A DNA stretch of 64,000 nt from Synaphobranchus kaupii (Eukaryota; Chordata; Actinopteri; Anguilliformes; Synaphobranchidae), in NCBI GenBank assembly GCA_029718625.1, contig CM056380.1:100055971-100119970 (forward strand), read 5' to 3'. The position numbers and the translations under genes were made by a program. The notes beneath the pieces were generated by a model. It was not told the DNA's origin and made no database searches. It saw nothing but the letters and a program-made list of their open reading frames with translations. Positions 57,401 through 64,000 of this stretch are shown one piece after another. Position 1 is the first letter of the stretch. The number at the start of each line of letters is the position of its first letter.

Positions 57401-58590
57401 CTGGGCTGAATCCCAAACTGAGCCCTCGTGGACTGTGGACTTGCAGACTTTGATGGGGGTATTTCCGGGGGCAGATAAGTCTGCATTGATGAGTGCACTA
57501 CAAAACGTGCAGGTAAAGTCCGCATAAGAGCACTGGCCACAAACGCTGTTTTCATAATGGGACAGCCCCAGGCACTCATGGACGTGACGAGAACACGTAT
57601 TTGAGTCCAGCCCTGCTTTCTGGAAGAGGCCCCTGAGCTCTCTGCATGTGGGTTCTCATCTGCAGAGCTGTGACAGGAGGGATGGGTCACTGTCTAGAGT
57701 CGATGTGCCGTCTGATCTTTGGGAAAAGATCAAAACGGTGACTGTTATATCCTGCATTTCCGAAGCTCAAAATCAGTTTCACCAACTTTGGTCTATTGCT
57801 GCTGCATTATTTGTGAGAATACAATAACTGTCTCCATTCCTTCTTTTCCTTTCCGAGTGTAATTGTATTTAATGCCGTATATCATACAATTTGTCCATTA
57901 CATACTATACCCAAGAGTTTAAAAAGAGAACCTTTCCTGGTTTTATGTGCAAATCAGAGCTGCAGAGCCATTTTGCAGTGCGCATAATCAGTGTTTACAG
58001 GACAGCCGGAGGTGTGGCTCTGATATGAGCAGGATCTTTGTCTCTTGGGGAATAGTGACAGGCATCCTCCCATCCTGCTAAATGAATGAGAATCAAATGG
58101 AAGATTGCATCTTCAAAATACTGCCAATCACACGACCACTCAGCCAGACTTTGTCAAATGAAGTCCATGCTCACGGCCTCCCCCCCCCCCCCCCCCCCCC
58201 CCACCCCTTTTTTTTTGTCGGGGAACAAATGGGTTCCAGCTCAGGTCACGTAATGGATGTTTAATGTGGGGGAAGTCCAGATGTGCGGGGTAGCACTAGG
58301 AGGAAGTTGGCCTTTTGTTTGCGATTATTTATTTATTTATTTATTTATATATTCTTTGCGATGTTCAGATACTGGTTTCCTGCGAGGTGACTCAGTCTTT
58401 TGGCTCCTTGTTAGGTGAAAGTTCTTCTGGCCAGAGCAACGGTTCCCAAAATTCCAGGTGATGAATGTTTTAGTGCTGGAGTACACGCTGCTCGGCTGCA
58501 ATTTCTCCTTTTTATTTGTGTTCTGGGAGTCCATTGTACTTACCTTTCCATTTAAATGGATTTTACATACAATCAGTTTAAAGAGTGAAA

Positions 58591-58630
58591 GTGAGAGAGA
58601 GGGTGAGAGAGAGAGAGAGAGAGAGAGAGA
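58591..58630. repeat. (GA)n microsatellite
   Basis: GA repeat in the 5' flank. A run of about 20 C residues precedes it at 58181-58201, and an (ATTT)n run lies near 58325-58347. Confidence 0.9.
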
Positions 58631-60129
58631 TACTTAACCCTCATTATGTTGGGAGTAACCGTATTTTTTTATATCGAAACTATATGACTTTTTCTAATTT
58701 TGTTTTCAAATGTTCTGTACGAACATTGTATACAAAGGTGTGTGGGGTCATTTATGGTGTAGCTGTATAAAAAAAATAAAAAAAACTTTAATTTGCCTCA
58801 GGCTCTAAAATTAGGTGTTTTTTTTATATTTAGGGATAAAAGGCTAGTCAATTGGGAGACACACAGAAGGCGACACAGAATGTTTCACTTTTTTTATATT
58901 TCTGTTTTGTGCCTGTTTAAACTTTCAGCATAAGCATGTAAAAGCTGACCCCAGCTTTTCAGGCAGTGATACATTTGGCAAAGGATATAATTCTTGTCTG
59001 AGATAAACCGAGAGAAGGAGCTTCTTAATGTGATGTAGACAAACCAGATAAGAAAATGTATTTCATGACTAGCTATGTCCCTTTCCTTTGTACCATGTTG
59101 TACAGATGATAAGAAGCAGAAGTCCGGGCTCGGATTTCCATGTGATGACGTGAAAATCCTGATATCAGGGACATGGGTCATAAACATGAATTAACTGTAC
59201 GTGTAGTAAAGAGACTCTTTGAAAAAATAAATCTGCAGTAATGATCCTATAATAAATTCAATATACAACAGGGCCTATCAAGTATTATTGGTCTGTTCTA
59301 TTCCACCTTTCATGTGCCATGAATTAATACAGGGGATTGCAGTACCAGGTTGCAACACACTGTACTTTACAGTCCATTAGTCTTCATTCCAGGTGCTCTT
59401 CAACTGCCCGACATGTGTGTTGTAAAAATATATTCAGACACTTCAGGAAAATCTTTCTGTTGTCATATATCTTATTCGAGAAATAACTATTGAAATGCAT
59501 CTCTAGATATATAGATATTTAAAGAACCAGTGCAAAAATAAAGTGATTATTGGACTGCATTGTTACCTTGGCAAAATTGTTACCTTTTTTTATTGTGTGC
59601 ACAAGAAATATGTATGATTTTACCAAGCTTTTAACAAGACATTAATTAAACAAGGCACATATTACACTTGCAAAATTGTTGTGGTTATTCAGCTCAAACA
59701 AAATAAACCAAATCACTGTAGTCTAACCATTAGCTGGCCACTTACAAACTGCAAGCAAATAATGCCTCGCTTTGTCTACTGCTCGCTTACTCAGGCACAA
59801 TTTACTATTTTTTGGAGGCTGGACAGACCGCATAGTTTATGTTGTACGTGGATTATTGCTTTCCACAGAAACAAATTCCAATGGTAGTTAAAGTATTTTT
59901 ATGCAGCATTTGCAGATAGTGCTTACACAGCAATTACAGATTATAGCCGTCTTCCCTGTTGTCATTGGTGAATGATGAAAACTCCTCTCCTAATGAAAAC
60001 ACTCTGAGCTCTCAGGAGCTCTGTGATTTCCTCGTCTCCCTGAGTCTTGGGCTCCTGGACTCTGTTTCATGTCATAGTAAATGTGAGGCTGTGTGATGAT
60101 TTCTTGCAAGCTCTTTGTCATCTCTGAGG

Positions 60130-60300
60130 AAAATGTGTGTGTGTGCTGGTAGGTGGATGGGTTTGTATGTTCGTGGGGGGGGGGGTGGTGGTGGGAGGAT
60201 GGGTTTGTGTGTGTGTGTGTGTGTGTTTGTGTGTGTGTTGGGGGGGGGGGGGCTGTTACGTGAGTGGGTTTGTGTGTGTGTGTGTGTGTGTGTAAACCAA
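60130..60300. repeat. GT-rich and poly-G tract
   Basis: Interleaved (GT)n and runs of 10-12 G; potential G-quadruplex-forming on the plus strand. Confidence 0.85.
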
Positions 60301-61126
60301 ATCACAGGGAGCGGTACGGAAGGTGCTCGAAACAGCAAGCAAAGTTTGTGTGTGTGTGTCAGTGGGTGCTGCGTGTGGGGTATGTGAATGTGCATGTGTG
60401 TATTAGAGTAGGTGGTTGGGATGGTGTGTGTCGGTGGTGGTTGTTCTCTGGTGAGGGGATAAGGGAGGGGGAGAATGCGGTAAATATGAGAACTGTCCTC
60501 TCCAGCCTGAGTTCCCTCAGGGAGAGCTCTGATAAATCTCTCAGCTGAAGATCCATGCGGCTGCTTCTATTCAGGGACAGGATTGCACAGACAGGTCATT
60601 CACACTACACACTACACTCCCGCATAGATTGAGCTCTATTTTGGCCTCCTTGTCAGTGCAATGACCAATTTGCACCATTCACTGAATTTACAATTAAGTG
60701 TGTATTTTGGTAAATTGGGTTATGACTGCGGTATCAACAACTTAGATGATCAATTTGCCTGTGCAAATTTTAATTAAAAAAGATATTGGCCTTTTTCTTC
60801 CCCTCCTGCATCCTCTTTGTGATTTGTGCTACCATTCTGTCTCTGTGTAGATTGAATACTTCAGTCTGATATTTCACCCTCTTCCAGTAGAGTGTGCACA
60901 GTATATTTTTGATGACAGATGGTTTCTTGGGGATTTCGGTAGAAGATAGTAGGCTAAATGTAAAGTCTGTCAGCTGTGTTGTACCAGATACTGTACATTC
61001 AGTCCATGTTACCTCTGTTCTTCCAGGCTTCCTGCTGGTTTTTGGCCTTTGACCACCACGGGCACCAACTGCCCCACCTCCTTTTGGGAGGCCGTGGAAC
61101 CTCCTCCTCCAACATATGTGGTTCAG

Positions 61127-61182
61127 ACATTACATTACAGTTACTTAGCAGATGCTCTCATCCAGAGTCACGTACAGAAGTG
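61127..61182 (+). repeat. Dispersed fish repeat fragment
   Basis: ACATTACATTACAGTTACTT then AGCAGATGCTCTCATCCAGAG belongs to a motif scattered widely in teleosts (AGCAGACGCT.TTATCCAGAG type). A shorter relative may be present near 41040-41075. Confidence 0.5.
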
Positions 61183-62185
61183 GAGGACATCAGTGTTGCT
61201 CTCAGGAATAGACTAATTCGGTATCACCAAGAAGGCAGAGGCCCATTTATAACCAATATGTTAACCCAACAATAAATTATCTGTGTTGCAACAAAAGAAA
61301 GTTCTATAAAGATAACCTTTCCACACAGCTATACATATTATCCAAAAATAAATCCAAAGAAAGAAAGATAAATTAAGGGGCTAAATATCTAAAGGGGGCC
61401 AGGGGAGCCACAGTGCAATCTTAAGAGGGGAGTCTTCATTCTGGATCAGATGTTTGGGGGTGTCCTGACATTAGTGTGAAGCTCATTCCACCACCGCGGG
61501 GCCAGAACACAGAACAGACAGGAGTCGTGACTAACAGCCTCTTTATGGGGTTAAGTCAGACTCATCTTTGCACTCTTTCCACCCCCTCATGACCTGGAGA
61601 ATTTGTAGAGGTTCCGCAGTTCTGCCATTGGTCCATCGCTGACCCATTGCTGTCTCAGCTGACCTGCAAGGATCTCCGTCACACCTCTCTTTCCAGGACT
61701 ACAGGCAATGCCAAACCGGTCAGAGGCCTTTAACCCTACCCTTAGAGATCACTGCTCTGAAAGTGGCATGTGATGAAACGTCAAATTTGTACTAGATACA
61801 AGACCCATACTACTCTTGTAAAATTGTGAAATTTAACTTGCGAGAGCGATAAAACATCATATTTAAACAGTTTGATGCTTCCCTTGCTTGTGTAAAATGT
61901 AGAACGGTTAATCTTTCACTGCACAGTCAAGAGTTTCAGCTGAGAGAGAAAGCAGGTCCCGTCATTAAGTCACCATTCCAAGAAGTGCCTCTAAACCCAT
62001 TTGAGTTTTCAAAGAATTTTATTTCAACGGGGTGCGGCCTATCACATCCTGATAGACAGCAGATCCATAGCCTAAGGAAGCATTGGCACGCTTGCATAAG
62101 TCATGTGGGTCAAGGCAATTGAAAGGAGAACCACATTTACACAAATACGAACAATGAGCCAATATTATAGCCTAATATAATAATA

Positions 62186-62726
62186 CACTGCCTGGCCAAA
62201 AAAAAAGTCGCACACTCTAATATTTTGTTGGACCACCTTTAGCTTTGATTACGGCGCGCATTTGTCGCGGTATTGTATGGACAACCTTATACAATGTCAC
62301 AACATTTATTTCCGTCCAGAGTTGCATTTTGGCCAAGATCTTGTATCGACGACGGGAGAGTCGAACCACTCCGTAAAGTCTTCTCCAGCACATCCCAAAG
62401 ACTTTCAATGGGGTTAAGGTCAGGACTCTGGTGGCCAATTCATGTGTGAAAATGATTCCTCATGCTCCCTGAACCACTCTTTCACAATTTGAGCCGGATG
62501 AATCTTGGCATTGTCGTCCTGGAATATGCCAATTGATGGGATAACCTGGTCATTCAGTACATTCATGTACTCAACTGACTACATTCAGGTATTGCTGCAT
62601 AACGTTGCTGAGCCTAGACCTGACCAATTGAAGCAACCCCAGACCATAACACTGCCTCCAGAGGCTTGTACAGTGGGCACTATGCATGATGGGTGCAACG
62701 GCGACTTTTTTTTTGGCCAGGCAGTG
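62186..62726 (-). mobile_element. Tc1/mariner element, internally deleted and inactive
   Basis: Terminal inverted repeats CACTGCCTGGCCAAAAAAAA ... TTTTTTTTGGCCAGGCAGTG are flanked by TA at 62184-62185 and 62727-62728, the Tc1/mariner target. Minus-strand remnants of transposase are visible: GGSVMVWGCF near the right, and a DLNPIE-type block around 62390-62420 in another frame. At 541 bp, against about 1.3-1.6 kb for an intact Tc1, with frame breaks, it cannot encode transposase. Confidence 0.85.
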
Positions 62727-62969
62727 TATAATAAGTATTGTATAATATAATCTATAAAGTACGGTAGACTAAACCTAACATATAATTTCATGTTGTTTGC
62801 ATGTACTGCACATTGGCATTGTGTGCATATTAGGGAAACACCCATTGGAGGCACAAGACTCTCAAATGAATGTGATTGCATATGAAGGTTATATAAGGCC
62901 ACTTAAACAAGGAAGTCACGGACACAAGTTCATGCAGCTGTAAGAAGGGAGTAAAAAGAATCTGCAGCC

Positions 62970-62993
62970 GAGAGAGAAAAAGAGAGTGAGAGA

Positions 62994-63048
<55 letters not shown>

Positions 63049-63063
63049 TGAGAGACAGAGAGA
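62970..63063. repeat. (GA)n microsatellite
   Basis: Long GA repeat with interruptions in the 5' flank. Confidence 0.93.
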
Positions 63064-64000
63064 GCTTCAGCCAAGAATGTTGTTCTGGCAGCAGAGCGAT
63101 GGACACACGCACCAATGCCTGCTTTCCACAGCAGTCCTCCTGGACACAAAGCAGGGCTTACAGTAACACTAACAATTATTGTAAAACCCTCTCAAGCACT
63201 GTGGCTTGTTACAGTTGGAAGAGGAACTTGAGAAATGCATACATTAAAGACCTGTGCGTCTCTCGGCAGGAGATCACTGATCTCGGATCCCATCAGTAAA
63301 CAAAAGGTACTTCTCAAGACAGATAAATATTTAGAATAATTGTCTGTTTCGGATTTTGCAGATTTTGATGGTTACGTCTGACCCGCTGGCCGAATGGAAC
63401 ATGGGCTTTTTAATGCCTTGGACCTTGGTGTTGTGGTTTGGGGGGAGTTAAATTACACTGCATCATGTCACATAGACAGTCAATCACTTATATTTTCACC
63501 CCATTAATTTTTCCTACTCTTTATGGCTGTGACTGCAGGATGGAATTCAGCATGCCATGGTGATTGAAAAAGAACACAACAGTTTAGAATAGATTGTGGA
63601 TCCTGTCACGACCCACGTGCATTTGTGCTGGTTACCTGGTGTGTTTTGTGAGTGCGCGCGCTCTCTCTCTCTCTCTCTACTGTATTCAGTTGGATATTAT
63701 ATCCTGAGTTAGCAGTTCTTCACTCCCGCAAAAGAGTGAAAGGTCTTAGCTTTTTAACAACTGCCTGAGGATTCTAAATTTTAGGAAATAAATACAGAAG
63801 TTTTATTGGAATTATCTACAAACCAAAGCTTTAATAGGGATATATTCATCATCCTCTCTATCCTGCCATCCGCTTTGCGATCAGATAGAGGATCCTGCTA
63901 CAAACATGAATCTATGGTTCTGGAGAGATTTCCCCTCCAGAAGGTCAATGTATATTACAACGTCCCTGTTTGTAACTTCCTGCCATAATGCCCAATAGAC

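Larger units (their letters stand above)
37801..64000. other. 5' flank of adamts9, no gene recognised
   Basis: Twenty-six kb without any exon, tRNA or other gene that I can support on either strand. Longest open frames are short, repeat-derived or without recognisable composition. Contents are MITEs (44939-45129, 57249-57400), a Tc1 relic (62186-62726), a minisatellite, microsatellites, dispersed repeat fragments and otherwise AT-rich unique sequence that may include regulatory elements. Confidence 0.6.

Overview
The window looks like ray-finned (teleost-type) fish nuclear DNA. It is AT-rich, with vertebrate GT-AG introns, long (CA)n, (GA)n and (TA)n microsatellites, many short foldback DNA transposons (hAT-like with 8-bp duplications, one TTAA-flanked, one Tc1/mariner deletion derivative) and tRNA-derived SINEs. 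There is no prokaryotic organisation. The species cannot be fixed from the sequence alone.

One protein-coding gene is recognisable. It runs right to left on the minus strand, from an ATG at 37485 to the left half of the window, and is the fish orthologue of ADAMTS9, a secreted zinc metalloprotease of the extracellular matrix. I could place 30 coding exons by hand. All have AG/GT borders and compatible phases, and together they give 4506 nt (1502 codons) with no stop or frameshift. Order along the protein: signal peptide and propeptide (exons 1-4), metalloprotease with a zinc site across exons 8/9, disintegrin-like (10-12), first thrombospondin type 1 repeat (TSR, 12-13), Cys-rich (13-15), spacer (15-18), then ten more complete TSRs (18-30) and the first residues of a twelfth. 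Exon 30 ends in a donor at 2105, so the remaining TSRs and the C-terminal GON domain lie left of base 1.

Layout: 1-2105 is intron after exon 30, with one hAT-type MITE. 2106-10081 holds exons 30-28 and a 7-kb AT-rich intron with two MITEs. 11618-23308 holds the TSR exons, with a 725-bp near-palindromic hAT element beside exon 22. 23473-31620 holds the spacer, Cys-rich, disintegrin-like and protease exons. 34522-37485 holds the propeptide exons and a cluster of CRE-type sites in intron 2. 37486-64000 is 5' flank in which I see no exon of any gene, only repeats and some complex sequence that could be regulatory.

The most useful second looks concern RNA-level structure around adamts9 exons: a (TG)n tract serving as the 3' splice-site tract of exon 27, 15 A residues against the exon 22 acceptor, a long inverted repeat 70 nt past the exon 22 donor, (CA)35 just past the exon 8 donor, and two perfect TGACGTCA palindromes in intron 2. 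I found no convincing wholly new biological system.
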